From Anaerolineaceae bacterium (GTDB taxonomy: Bacteria; Chloroflexota; Anaerolineae; Aggregatilineales; Phototrophicaceae): 64,000 nucleotides of DNA. The translations under genes and the position numbers were made by a program. Where the stretch lies: NCBI GenBank assembly GCA_002699585.1, contig PABP01000038.1, positions 682,001 through 746,000 of the forward strand, given 5' to 3'. Below the pieces are notes generated by a model. The model searched no databases. It had not been told where the DNA came from and saw nothing but the letters and a program-made list of their open reading frames with translations. Of this stretch, positions 25,676 through 34,203 are shown piece after piece (positions within the stretch are counted from its first letter, which is position 1; each line of letters opens with the position of its first letter).

Positions 25676-26800
25676 TTACTCGCTGATTTCCAGCGCGTTG
25701 GTGACGACGACATCACCCGCAGCGATGGCCTCACGAGCTTCCGCGATGGCCATACGGACTTCAGGCAGCATTTCGACCTGATCTTCCGGGCCGTATTCGT
25801 CAAAGGTCCGTGAGCAAATACCCAGGTCCCAGCTAAGGCCAGCGAAACCTTCTGGCATACCGACGCGCGTTTCGCCAGGGACAAATTCCTCATTCAGGGT
25901 CGTTTCAATGAAGCTGAACACGGCGTTATCGACGCGCTTCATCGCAGAAACGAGCACGGTGCCGGGGAACAAGTCATCCTGATTGCTATCGACGCCGATA
26001 GCGAGATTCTCGGTTTCAGAAGCGGCTTCCAGGACGCCTTCGCCACTGCGGCCAGCGACCTGATAGATGATGTCCGCGCCTTCATCGAACATACCCAGGG
26101 CAATTTCCTTACCACGGATCGGATCGCTGTAAGGATTGGAACCACCGACGTAGCTGGTCACGACTTCGCATTCTGGGCAAACTGACATGACGCCTTCTTC
26201 GTAACCATAAATGAACAGGTTGATGCCAGGGCTATCCAGACCACCGACCGCACCGACTTTACCTGTACGTGAGAGCATACCCGCAGCGACACCCGCCAGA
26301 TAGCTATTCTCGTGGGTCAGGATGTTGAACAAAGCGAGGTTGTCATAATCGGGTGTTGCCGGGAAGAAGGTTTCCTGGGCGGCGAAGAGCTGGTCGGGGA
26401 ATTCATCCACGATTTCTTCGATGATAGCGGCATCAATACCAATGGTGATGACCAGATCCGGTTCTTCCTGAACAGCGCGACGAATCGCCGCATCATGTTC
26501 CTGGACGCCAGCGGTCTCAACGATGACGCCTTCGACACCAAGCTCGGCAATGGCGCGTTCCGCACCGGCTGCTGCCGAGTCAATAAAGGAGCGGTCGCCA
26601 CGAGCGTTCGGCAGGATAATGTAGAAGGTGAAATCACTGTTATCCGGTGCTTCCATCTCTTCTGTTGTATCTTCGGTTTCCATCGTGTCTACGGCTGCGC
26701 ATTCATCGACGTATTCGCTCTCATCATCCTGTGCCTGGGCGACAACAGAAAACAGCAGCGATAAGAGCAACACTAACGGTAATAGAGTCTTGAATCTCAT
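25676..26800 (-). CDS. BMP-family ABC transporter substrate-binding protein
   Basis: This 374-residue exported protein has a Sec signal ending near VVAQAQ and no lipobox Cys, followed by an acidic Glu/Thr-rich spacer (about residues 25-50). The BMP/PnrA fold is shown by YIILPNARGDRSFIDSAAAG at the start of the mature domain, then DSPGINLFIYGYEEGV and YQVAGRSGEGVLEAA. PnrA-type proteins bind purine nucleosides or autoinducer-like ligands. The divergent nucleoside hydrolase next door supports a nucleoside ligand, which is an inference. It is the first gene of the transporter operon. Confidence 0.93.
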   Translation of the reverse strand: MRFKTLLPLVLLLSLLFSVVAQAQDDESEYVDECAAVDTMETEDTTEEMEAPDNSDFTFYIILPNARGDRSFIDSAAAGAERAIAELGVEGVIVETAGVQEHDAAIRRAVQEEPDLVITIGIDAAIIEEIVDEFPDQLFAAQETFFPATPDYDNLALFNILTHENSYLAGVAAGMLSRTGKVGAVGGLDSPGINLFIYGYEEGVMSVCPECEVVTSYVGGSNPYSDPIRGKEIALGMFDEGADIIYQVAGRSGEGVLEAASETENLAIGVDSNQDDLFPGTVLVSAMKRVDNAVFSFIETTLNEEFVPGETRVGMPEGFAGLSWDLGICSRTFDEYGPEDQVEMLPEVRMAIAEAREAIAAGDVVVTNALEISE

Positions 26801-26950
26801 TTGGGCCTCGTTCTGGAGTGTGAAATGGTCAGACGGGCCTTATTTTACACATCCAGGCATTTTTTGCTTTGATTAAATTGGTTCACAATACGGCGGGTAT
26901 TCTCGTGCAGTTGTTACATACTTACAAACCACCTTTCCCCATAGGCTAAG

Positions 26951-26980
26951 TTGTCTTAAAAATGGCTAGTCGGGTATAAA
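26951..26980 (+). promoter_or_regulatory. Promoter of the nucleoside hydrolase-amidohydrolase operon
   Basis: TTGTCT (26951-26956) and TATAAA (26975-26980) are 18 nt apart, 48 nt before ATG 27029. It lies in the divergent spacer shared with the binding-protein gene, so one regulator could control uptake and breakdown together. Confidence 0.55.
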
Positions 26981-27028
26981 TGCAAGCACAATGGATCACT
27001 CAAAACCAATCAAGCGAAAGCGGCCCTT

Positions 27029-27943
27029 ATGACACAATCTTACTCACTGATACTCGATACAGACATCGGCACCGATATTGATGATTTGCTGGCGTTGGGC
27101 TTTTTGCTAAACAGCCCGGAAGTTGATCTGATCGGCATCACCTGCGTGTATGGCGATGTCGCCTTACGGGCGCAAATCACGCTGACGGCCCTGCAAAAAT
27201 ATGGCCAGAATGTACCCGTTTATTTAGGCGCGGAGTTGCCCCTGCTGCGGCAGCGCGATGTTTACTGGGGCGGGCACGAAGGCGAAGGCATCACTGACCA
27301 AGGCGCGGCCCCCCTACCTGTTAGTGAAGGATTTGGGCCGAGTTACATCGTCGATACCATTCGCGCGAACCCGGGCAAAGTGCATGTGGCGGCTATCGGC
27401 CCCCTGACCAATATCGCGCTGGCCTTGCAACAGGCCCCAGACATCGCCGAAAAAGTCGCCAGCTTCATCATTATGGGTGGCGTGATTCGTGGGAACGATC
27501 AGCTTGAGCTGCCCATTGCCGAGCACAATATTATCTGTGATGCCCAGGCGGCGCATGTGGTGTTCGCATCCAGTGCGCCGATTTTGCTAACGCCGCTGAA
27601 CATCACCGTGCAGCCGCAGATCACGCAGGCACACTTGGCACGCATTCAGGCGAAGGATGCACCGTTCCAGCAATTGCTGGGCGACCAGATCTCACGCTAT
27701 CCGCGCTTTGCACGCCTGGGCCAAACCAGCCCCCACGATCCGCTGGCACTGGCCGCGTGGCTGCATCCCGAATTGGTAGAAACGACTCAGGTAGACATCA
27801 CTGTCGAAACTGAGGGACGTATTTCTCTCGGCGCAACACACGCTAAAGCCAATCCCGAAGGCAACGTTCAGCTTGTGACCAAAGTCGATGTCCCCGCCTT
27901 TGAAGCCTTACTCGTCGAAAAATTGGAAACGGAACCTGCTTAA
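27029..27943 (+). CDS. Inosine-uridine-preferring-type nucleoside hydrolase
   Basis: This 304-residue enzyme splits the N-glycosidic bond of ribonucleosides to base and ribose. The calcium-binding aspartate cluster DTDIGTDIDD is at residues 10-19. The family segments VAAIGPLTNIALALQ and LTPLNITVQPQIT are present, and the catalytic-site HDPLALAAWL is near residue 245. It overlaps the following amidohydrolase gene by one base (TAATG) and diverges from the BMP transporter operon. Uptake followed by hydrolysis and base deamination is a coherent salvage route. Exact base preference is not deducible. Confidence 0.93.
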   Translation: MTQSYSLILDTDIGTDIDDLLALGFLLNSPEVDLIGITCVYGDVALRAQITLTALQKYGQNVPVYLGAELPLLRQRDVYWGGHEGEGITDQGAAPLPVSEGFGPSYIVDTIRANPGKVHVAAIGPLTNIALALQQAPDIAEKVASFIIMGGVIRGNDQLELPIAEHNIICDAQAAHVVFASSAPILLTPLNITVQPQITQAHLARIQAKDAPFQQLLGDQISRYPRFARLGQTSPHDPLALAAWLHPELVETTQVDITVETEGRISLGATHAKANPEGNVQLVTKVDVPAFEALLVEKLETEPA

Positions 27944-29283
27944 TGACTGCGACTCTGCTGCACAACGCCATGATCGTCTGCCTGGGGGATGGCGATGCCA
28001 TCTATGACGCGGGCTACATCGTCATCGAAAATGATCGCATTGCTGATATTGGCGACATGAAAACCGTACCCGATGCGGCTTCTTTTGATACTGTCATCGA
28101 CTGCACAGATCGGCTGATTATGCCGGGGTTGGTCAATGCGCATACACACACGCCAATGACCCTTTTCCGGGGATTGGCGGAAGGTGTTTCTCTGCTGGTG
28201 CTGGAAGGCTGGCTAACAGCTATTCGCTCTTTGGAAGCGGTCATGACGCCGGATATGGTCCCGGCAGCGGTTGAAGTGGCCTGCGCGGAGATGATCCGCA
28301 CGGGGACAACCACCTTCGCCGATCAGTATTTCTTCATGGACGAGATCATTCCAGTGGTGGAGAAATCCGGCATGCGGGCGGCGCTGGCTTATGGCATCGT
28401 CGAGCTGGGCGACCCGGTCGCACGCGAGCGTGAACTGGCCAATCTGGAAGGCTTTTTGGAGGCCATCGGTAGCCTGGAATCTGACCGGATGCAGGGCTGG
28501 GTTGGGCCGCATGCCTTCTTCGTCGATAACTCTGAGGCGATGATGCAAGCCGAACGGCGCATCGCAGCCAAGTACGATACCGGGCTACACATTCATATTT
28601 CGACGACGGGCGAAGAAGATGCCCTCACCCAGGAGTTGTATGGTACGAGTGCTGTCACGCAGATGGAGCGCATGGGGATGCTCGATGCGCCGATTCTGGC
28701 AGCCCATGCGATTACCATTCCAGAGGCAGATTGGCCCACACTGGCGGCGCATGATTTTACAGCGGTGGCCGCAGCCAGCGCCTGTATGCGTGCCGGTGCG
28801 GAAGCCGCCCCCGTGCTAGGGATGCATCAGGCGGGCATCAATGTGGCGATTGGCACGGATAATGTCTGCAACAACAACGACTATGATCTGTTCCTGGAGA
28901 TGCGCACCCTGGCCAAACTGACCAGCTTCCGAGAGAAGCGGCCAGGAGCACTGAAAGCGCGGGAAATCCTGGCGATGGCCACAGCCAACGGCGCGAAGGC
29001 ACTGGGCCTAGACGCCGAAATTGGCTCCTTAGAAGTTGGCAAGCGTGCAGATTTGATTTTACTCGACCGCACCGACATCGGCTGGACGCCGCTACCAACC
29101 AACGATCCATTTACGGCGCTGGTCTACAGCGTAAATGGTCACGCCATCACGGATAGCATGGTCAATGGGCGCTGGCTGCTGCGGGAGCGTCAGTGGACCA
29201 CGCTGGATTATGCAAGCGCGGTCCAACGTCAGCGCGAGGATGTCGTGCGGTTACTGGCTTTACGCGATGCCGCGCAAGCCTAA
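27943..29283 (+). CDS. Amidohydrolase of the MtaD/guanine- or cytosine-deaminase type
   Basis: This 446-residue TIM-barrel metal hydrolase has complete metal ligands: NAHTHTPMTLFRG (H-x-H), GLHIHISTTGEE, ILAAHAITI, and GTDNVCNNNDYD for the Asp. The tail LGLDAEIGSLEVGKRADLIL is typical of the family. Its members deaminate purine or pyrimidine rings, or S-adenosylhomocysteine and methylthioadenosine. With a nucleoside hydrolase one base upstream, a nucleobase deaminase is the most likely role. Its stop codon overlaps that of the convergent HAD gene by 4 nt (CTAA). Confidence 0.88.
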   Translation: MTATLLHNAMIVCLGDGDAIYDAGYIVIENDRIADIGDMKTVPDAASFDTVIDCTDRLIMPGLVNAHTHTPMTLFRGLAEGVSLLVLEGWLTAIRSLEAVMTPDMVPAAVEVACAEMIRTGTTTFADQYFFMDEIIPVVEKSGMRAALAYGIVELGDPVARERELANLEGFLEAIGSLESDRMQGWVGPHAFFVDNSEAMMQAERRIAAKYDTGLHIHISTTGEEDALTQELYGTSAVTQMERMGMLDAPILAAHAITIPEADWPTLAAHDFTAVAAASACMRAGAEAAPVLGMHQAGINVAIGTDNVCNNNDYDLFLEMRTLAKLTSFREKRPGALKAREILAMATANGAKALGLDAEIGSLEVGKRADLILLDRTDIGWTPLPTNDPFTALVYSVNGHAITDSMVNGRWLLRERQWTTLDYASAVQRQREDVVRLLALRDAAQA

Positions 29284-30077
29284 GCATTCTGCCAGGTGCT
29301 CAGGAGATGGCCCAGGCCGCTGTAGGTTTCATCAGGCCGGATTTTGAGCCGATCCGCATCATCGCTGGTATGTACACCCGTCAGGACAAAGGCCGTATTC
29401 AGCCCGGCGTTTTTACCGCCGCTGATGTCCGTATTCAGGCGGTCGCCAATCATCAGGCAGTGAGCGGGGTCCGTATCGAGGCGACTTACAGCCACCTCGA
29501 ACATGGCTTTTTCCGGCTTGCCGATAACCGTCGGCTTGACATCGGTTGCGGCTTCGATCATGGCCAGAATACTGCCCGCCCCCGGTGATAATCCGGCTGG
29601 ATTGGGAAACGTCAGATCGCCATTGGTACCGACGAAGGCCGCGCCGCTGCGTATGAGATGGGTCGCTTTGAGCGCTTTCTCGTAAGTAAAGTTGAAGTCG
29701 ATGCCAGAGACAACTGCTACAGCATCCTCTTCTTCCATTACAAATCCGGCTTCTGTCAGGACATCGCCTAAACCGGGCATGCCTACCATGTAGATCGGTA
29801 CACCAGATGGGTACTTCGACTGCAAGTAGCTGGCAGTCGCGGTCCCGCTGGTGATAATCTGCCAGGGTTCCACATTGGGGATGCCAATTTCGGTAAGGCG
29901 CTTGACATAGGTCAGCGGGTGTTTGCCGCTGTTATTGGTTGCAAGTGCGAAGGGAATATTTTCTCGTCGGAGGAAATTAAAAAATTCCACCACCTGGGGT
30001 AGAACATGGTCACCGCGCCAGAGGACACCGTCCATATCGCTGATGACCGCGTTGATGCGTGTCAAGTCGAGCGGCAT
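29280..30077 (-). CDS. HAD-superfamily phosphatase (NagD/4-nitrophenylphosphatase type)
   Basis: This protein of about 265 residues has HAD motif I as SDMDGVLWRGD (nucleophile and acid Asp). Motif II lies in ALATNNSGKHP, and the late motifs are IGKPEKAMFEVAVSR (Lys) and CLMIGDRLNTDISGGKNAG. This is a class IIA HAD hydrolase acting on small phosphate esters such as sugar phosphates, phosphoglycolate or nucleotides. I chose ATG 30077 because GGAG precedes it by 6 nt; an upstream ATG at 30110 lacks a site. The substrate is unknown. It is convergent with the amidohydrolase gene. Confidence 0.9.
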   Translation of the reverse strand: MPLDLTRINAVISDMDGVLWRGDHVLPQVVEFFNFLRRENIPFALATNNSGKHPLTYVKRLTEIGIPNVEPWQIITSGTATASYLQSKYPSGVPIYMVGMPGLGDVLTEAGFVMEEEDAVAVVSGIDFNFTYEKALKATHLIRSGAAFVGTNGDLTFPNPAGLSPGAGSILAMIEAATDVKPTVIGKPEKAMFEVAVSRLDTDPAHCLMIGDRLNTDISGGKNAGLNTAFVLTGVHTSDDADRLKIRPDETYSGLGHLLSTWQNA

Positions 30078-30179
30078 AGCTGCTCCAGTTTGTATCATGC
30101 GAATATGCATCGACTTTAGCGCATTGGCGGGCGTTTCTCCATGCCTAAGCTAGATACATTTGCAAAATCAACCTGAAGA

Positions 30180-30581
30180 TCACTCATCTGCTTCAGCCCG
30201 ATGCTGAGCAATGATGTCCAACGCTTTCTCAAATGTGTCTACATAGTGGGTTTCTTTAGCATTCATTGAGCTAAATCGTTTTGTAATGTCTACCAGCGAC
30301 TCTACCAACAATGACATTCGACTATGAGCAACAGTAATTGACAAAACCAAGTTTTTTCGCTCATTAAAGGATTTCATTGATTTGCGAAGTTGAGGAAAGG
30401 GATTCCCTTGAGGCATACCAATGTGATCGTCGAAGATTATATCGACCCGATGTGGGACGGAATCGATCATCTCACATGCTTGATCGGTCGCGACAGAAAA
30501 TCCATCCCAATTGGACGCCCCATGGATATCGAAGCGAATAATCGTCTTCTCATCATCGTACCACGTTACTGTGTATGGCAC
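30180..30581 (-). CDS. SpoIIAA/STAS-like protein, paralogue 1
   Basis: This protein of about 133 residues is read from GTG 30581, which has AGAGGT 6 nt upstream; a start further upstream would add 29 hydrophobic residues of doubtful reality. The order of strands and helices (YTVTWYDDEKTIIRFDIHG, then VDIIFDD, LSITVAHSRMSLLVESL, YVDTFEKALDII) matches the SpoIIAA-like STAS fold. It also aligns over its whole length with the protein encoded at 56174-56569. Such proteins act as binding or switch modules; no partner kinase is adjacent. It is somewhat AT-richer than its neighbours. Confidence 0.65.
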   Translation of the reverse strand: MPYTVTWYDDEKTIIRFDIHGASNWDGFSVATDQACEMIDSVPHRVDIIFDDHIGMPQGNPFPQLRKSMKSFNERKNLVLSITVAHSRMSLLVESLVDITKRFSSMNAKETHYVDTFEKALDIIAQHRAEADE

Positions 30582-30935
30582 TGTTACACCTCTAAATTCT
30601 GGTACCGAACTAGCCAACCTTATCAGGTAATAAGAATCCAACGTTATAGGTAAGAGCCAGAGTAACAAAGATCAATATAAAGAGTATAAATTGCTTAGAT
30701 AAACAAGTCATGTGTCTATGATTAAACATATGCCGTTCGACTGTATATCTGATGACATTCTGCAATATCACTTAAGATAGAACTGGATATAGCGGGTACA
30801 AAAGCAGGAAATCAAAATGAGGCACTCTGTCAAAGAATGCCTCCCAAAATGTTGTGTAGCCTATACAGCACTTGGTCAGGTAAACATGCTGCCCAAGGGT
30901 GAAAATGACGAGGCTGTTCCCGGCGATGAAACGAG
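30582..30935. other. Non-coding spacer between the SpoIIAA-like and VOC genes
   Basis: About 350 bases, AT-rich at 30660-30790, with no supported gene. It holds the upstream region of the minus-strand SpoIIAA-like gene and, at 30819-30843, the terminator of the VOC gene. Nothing else is recognisable. Confidence 0.55.
30819..30843 (-). terminator. Probable terminator of the VOC gene
   Basis: GAGGCA (30819-30824) pairs with TGCCTC (30838-30843), extended by imperfect pairs. On the minus strand the stem is followed by ATTTTGATTTCC. It lies about 90 nt after the VOC stop codon. Confidence 0.45.
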
Positions 30936-31349
30936 CTACCAGTTGACGGCGCAGGTTTCGCCAGTGAACTGCGAGCTATTATCAGTGTACTGCATGATTT
31001 CAATGCGGACGCCACTGGGGTCAGTGACCCAAGCCTGCCAGGATTGATCAACACCCTGTTTCTTGTCGGTGACTTCCCAGCCACGGCTGCGAATAGTGTC
31101 GATGACTGCGTCGAGGTCTTCAACTTCCAGGCACATGTGCTTGAGCAGGATGTTATCGTTGGTGGGCGGTTCACTCTGGATAAATACTTCTATGAAGGTT
31201 GTGCCCCCGGCTTTGACATAAAAACCATAGGGTTCGCCATCTTTCACAAAGTCGAAAGCTTTTTCCATGCCCAGGATTTCCGTATAGAAGCGTTCGCTTG
31301 CTGCCAGGTCGGTTGCGCCGATATTGATATGCGCCAGTCGCTTAAACAT
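30936..31349 (-). CDS. VOC-family (glyoxalase/dioxygenase fold) protein
   Basis: This 137-residue protein has two beta-alpha-beta-beta-beta modules: FKRLAHINIGATDLAASERF and LLKHMCLEVEDLDAVID. Metal-ligand candidates are His7 in the first module, the His of LKHMCLEV and the Glu of VRIEIMQY. The pattern fits lactoylglutathione lyase-like or methylmalonyl-CoA epimerase-like members, but the reaction cannot be assigned. I chose ATG 31349 because GGAG lies about 8 nt upstream and the family motif begins immediately. A far upstream in-frame start would add a Cys-rich stretch with no family character. Confidence 0.85.
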   Translation of the reverse strand: MFKRLAHINIGATDLAASERFYTEILGMEKAFDFVKDGEPYGFYVKAGGTTFIEVFIQSEPPTNDNILLKHMCLEVEDLDAVIDTIRSRGWEVTDKKQGVDQSWQAWVTDPSGVRIEIMQYTDNSSQFTGETCAVNW

Positions 31350-31610
31350 AATCGTCTCCAAAATGCCTTTATAATGAACAGGATATTCAAAGTTGATCTT
31401 CGTGTTGATTATAACGTGATTCACAATTTTTATAGGACCACAGCAGTCTGGTGACAGGCGCAGGCATCCGATACAATGGGGCCTTCTGGTCGGGTGCGCA
31501 GAACAAAAAGCAGTACAGATGCGTGATGTCATCCCGGTCCAGTCCTATCGAGAAGCATATATCGTGCATTTCAGCATGTCAGAAATAAGCAGCCCAATAC
31601 AGGAGTCCAA

Positions 31611-33062
31611 ATGAGCAACGTCCCGATAACGGTGGCCTATGGTGATGGCATCGGCCCGGAAATTATGAAAGCCAGCCTGCTCGTCTTGCAGGAAGCAGGT
31701 GCGCGCCTGGATATTGAAACCATCGAAATTGGCGAGCAAGTTTATCTGCGCGGGCACAAGGCAGGCATCACCGACCATGCCTGGGATTCTTTACAGCGGA
31801 CCAATGTGTTTTATAAAGCGCCGATCACAACGCCCCAGGGTGGCGGCTACAAAAGCCTGAACGTGACCATCCGTACCGCGTTTGGTCTGTTTGCCAATGT
31901 GCGCCCGTGTGCGTCCTACTACCCATCGATTGATACGCGCCACCCGATGATGGATATGGTCATCATCCGGGAGAACGAAGAAGACCTGTATGCGGGCATC
32001 GAACACCGCCAGACGCGCGAGGTCTACCAATCACTCAAGCTGATTTCACGGCCTGGTAGCGAGCGCATCGTGCGCTATGCGTTTGAGTTCGCACGTAAGA
32101 ATGCACGGCGCAAAGTCACCTGCTTCACCAAAGACAACATCATGAAGCTAACAGACGGCACGTTCCATAAGGTATTCAAGGAAATCTCCGAGGATTACCC
32201 GGAGATCAAATCCGAGCATTGGATCATCGACATTGGTACGGCCAAGTTGGCCGACCAGCCAGAACAGTTCGATGTGGTGGTGGTCCCCAACCTGTATGGC
32301 GATATTCTGTCGGATGTAGCGGCGCAGTTGACCGGCTCGGTCGGGCTGGGTGTATCATCGAATATTGGCGAAGAAATGGCCATGTTCGAGGCCATCCACG
32401 GTAGCGCACCGGATATTGCTGGGCGCGGCATCGCCAACCCATCGGGTCTGCTGCTGGCAGCCGTACCGATGCTGATTCACATCGGCCAGGGTGACGTCGC
32501 GGAAGCCCTGCACAACGCTTGGTTGACCACCATTGAGGATGGCATTCATACGCGGGATATTTATCAGACAGACCGCAGCTCGCAGCTTGTCGGGACGATG
32601 GAATTCGCACAAGCGGTCATCGCGCGACTGGGCCGTGAGCCGGAGCGCTTGCGTCCGGTGCATTATGGTCAAGAAAGCCCAATGGATGCCCACATGCCGA
32701 CCACGACAATTGTTTCAGAAAAAGCGCTGGTGGGCGTCGATGTCTTTCTGGACTGGACAGATGCAGATCGTGATCCGCAGGCCTTGGGCAAAAAGCTGGA
32801 AGCTGAAGTCAATACATCTACTTTGAAATTGACGAAAATCACCAATCGGGGTCAAAATGTCTACCCTGGCGAAGTCCACGCGGCGTTCTTCGTCGATCAC
32901 TGGCGTTGTCGCTTTGAAAGCCCTGACAACCAGCCTGTCACCCACATGCAGGTCCTGGAGCTATTGCAGCAGGCCAATGCCGCCGGGTTGGATTTTATCA
33001 AAACCGAGCATCTGTACACCTTCGACGGTAAAGCAGGTTACTCCGCGATTGCCGGAGAATAA
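31611..33062 (+). CDS. icd: NADP-dependent isocitrate dehydrogenase, Thermus/Rickettsia type
   Basis: This TCA-cycle enzyme converts isocitrate to 2-oxoglutarate. The 483-residue length and a C-terminal domain of about 140 residues beyond the core (from TTIVSEKALVGVDVFLDWTD) mark the Thermus/Rickettsia subtype. Substrate-site residues are in VTIRTAFGLFANVRPC and VIIRENEEDLYAGIEHRQ. The metal and catalytic Asp region is VVVVPNLYGDILSDVAAQ, followed by EAIHGSAPDIAGRGIANPSG. GGAG precedes ATG 31611. It appears monocistronic, with no other TCA gene nearby. Family members with related motifs are isopropylmalate dehydrogenases, but those lack the extra domain. Confidence 0.93.
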   Translation: MSNVPITVAYGDGIGPEIMKASLLVLQEAGARLDIETIEIGEQVYLRGHKAGITDHAWDSLQRTNVFYKAPITTPQGGGYKSLNVTIRTAFGLFANVRPCASYYPSIDTRHPMMDMVIIRENEEDLYAGIEHRQTREVYQSLKLISRPGSERIVRYAFEFARKNARRKVTCFTKDNIMKLTDGTFHKVFKEISEDYPEIKSEHWIIDIGTAKLADQPEQFDVVVVPNLYGDILSDVAAQLTGSVGLGVSSNIGEEMAMFEAIHGSAPDIAGRGIANPSGLLLAAVPMLIHIGQGDVAEALHNAWLTTIEDGIHTRDIYQTDRSSQLVGTMEFAQAVIARLGREPERLRPVHYGQESPMDAHMPTTTIVSEKALVGVDVFLDWTDADRDPQALGKKLEAEVNTSTLKLTKITNRGQNVYPGEVHAAFFVDHWRCRFESPDNQPVTHMQVLELLQQANAAGLDFIKTEHLYTFDGKAGYSAIAGE

Positions 33063-33160
33063 CATACCTATTTGAGTCACGAGTCACACGTCTATGTATC
33101 GAAATAAACTGACTAAGGCACAGACGTTTAGCAGTTTGACCTGCACACTAGGGAGTCGAT

Positions 33161-34033
33161 ATGCATCTGAATACGTTTTCAATTGTCGCTTATGATGCCG
33201 ATGCGCAATCCTGGGGGGTTGCGGTCGCCAGTAAATTCCTGGCGGCGGCGGCGGTTGTCAGTTGGGCGCGGGCCGGGGCGGGTGCTGTGGCCACCCAGAG
33301 CTTTGCCAAAGTGGGTTTTGGTCCGGTGGGCCTGGACCTGATGGCATCCGGCAAAAGTGCCTCAGAAGCGCTCACTGACTTGCTGGCTGACGATCCACAG
33401 CGTGAGGCGCGCCAGGTAGGTCTGGTTGATCGCAATGGGCAGGTAGCCGCACACACTGGTACAGAATGCCACGACTGGGCTGGTCATAAGATTGGTAATG
33501 GTTTTTGTGTACAGGGCAACATCCTCACAGGCAGCGATGTGCTGGACGCCATGAGCGACAGCTTCATCGCCAGCAAAGGTGAACTCGCCGACCGGTTGGT
33601 AGCGGCTCTGTTAGCGGGCAGCACGGCAGGCGGCGACCGCCGCGGCAAGCAGTCGGCGGGGGTGCTGGTCGTCAAAGACAAGGGCGGCTATGGTGGTGAT
33701 AACGACCGCTATATTGATCTGCGGGTGGATGATGACGAAACTCCTATCAAGAAGCTGAAAACGCTGGTAGATGCCCATCACCTGTTCTTCGGCACCCCTA
33801 AAGATGGCGACCGCGTCAAAATTGACGAAGCCATCGCACGCGAGCTACAGCAGATCATGCTCAAGCAGGATTATTGGGCAGGTGAAGTCGATGGATCGTG
33901 GGATGCGCTGACGCAGCAAGCCTTCTGGCGCATGATCGGCAATGAAAACCTGGAAGAGCGCTGGAACCCGGAAACATCGCCCAAGCACATTGACAAAGTT
34001 GCATTGGATTACCTGCGGCGGCGCTTCGGCTAA
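33161..34033 (+). CDS. DUF1028 protein (Ntn-hydrolase-like) with C-terminal peptidoglycan-binding-like region
   Basis: This 290-residue protein has an N-terminal DUF1028 domain of about 210 residues, shown by NTFSIVAYDADAQSWGVAVAS, then GAVATQSFAK, GNGFCVQGNIL and GDRRGKQSAGVLV. This family has an Ntn-hydrolase-like fold of unproven activity. The C-terminal 70 residues (DYWAGEVDGSWDALTQQAFW) look like a peptidoglycan-binding repeat, but there is no signal peptide, so the protein should be cytoplasmic as read. GGGAG lies just before ATG 33161. It is transcribed 98 nt after icd and may have its own promoter. Confidence 0.88.
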   Translation: MHLNTFSIVAYDADAQSWGVAVASKFLAAAAVVSWARAGAGAVATQSFAKVGFGPVGLDLMASGKSASEALTDLLADDPQREARQVGLVDRNGQVAAHTGTECHDWAGHKIGNGFCVQGNILTGSDVLDAMSDSFIASKGELADRLVAALLAGSTAGGDRRGKQSAGVLVVKDKGGYGGDNDRYIDLRVDDDETPIKKLKTLVDAHHLFFGTPKDGDRVKIDEAIARELQQIMLKQDYWAGEVDGSWDALTQQAFWRMIGNENLEERWNPETSPKHIDKVALDYLRRRFG

Positions 34034-34144
34034 ACCAACATGCGCATCCTGTAACATATTGTAAGCTGTGCATTGTGATTTCTATAGACTAAATTGCTTT
34101 TATGGGCCGATGACTGCCTGTATACTGTAGCTATATGTGTTAAG

Positions 34145-34168
34145 CATCCCCGTTACGGTCCGGGGATG
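34145..34168 (+). promoter_or_regulatory. Leader hairpin upstream of the penicillin-binding-protein gene
   Basis: CATCCCCG (34145-34152) pairs perfectly with CGGGGATG (34161-34168) around an 8-nt loop, ending 35 nt before the ATG at 34204. A TATACT -10-like box lies upstream at 34121-34126. The hairpin is not followed by a T-run, so it is a leader structure rather than a terminator. Confidence 0.45.
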
Positions 34169-34203
34169 ACCCGTTCTGTTCATAGTGAAAAAGCATCTGC
34201 TCC

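Noticed and set aside
30669-30815. AT-rich stretch that could be an origin or element end
   Set aside because: No repeats, DnaA-like boxes or transposase signs are visible; it fits an ordinary upstream region.
31611-33062. 3-Isopropylmalate dehydrogenase
   Set aside because: The C-terminal extra domain and the length of 483 residues fit Thermus/Rickettsia isocitrate dehydrogenase.
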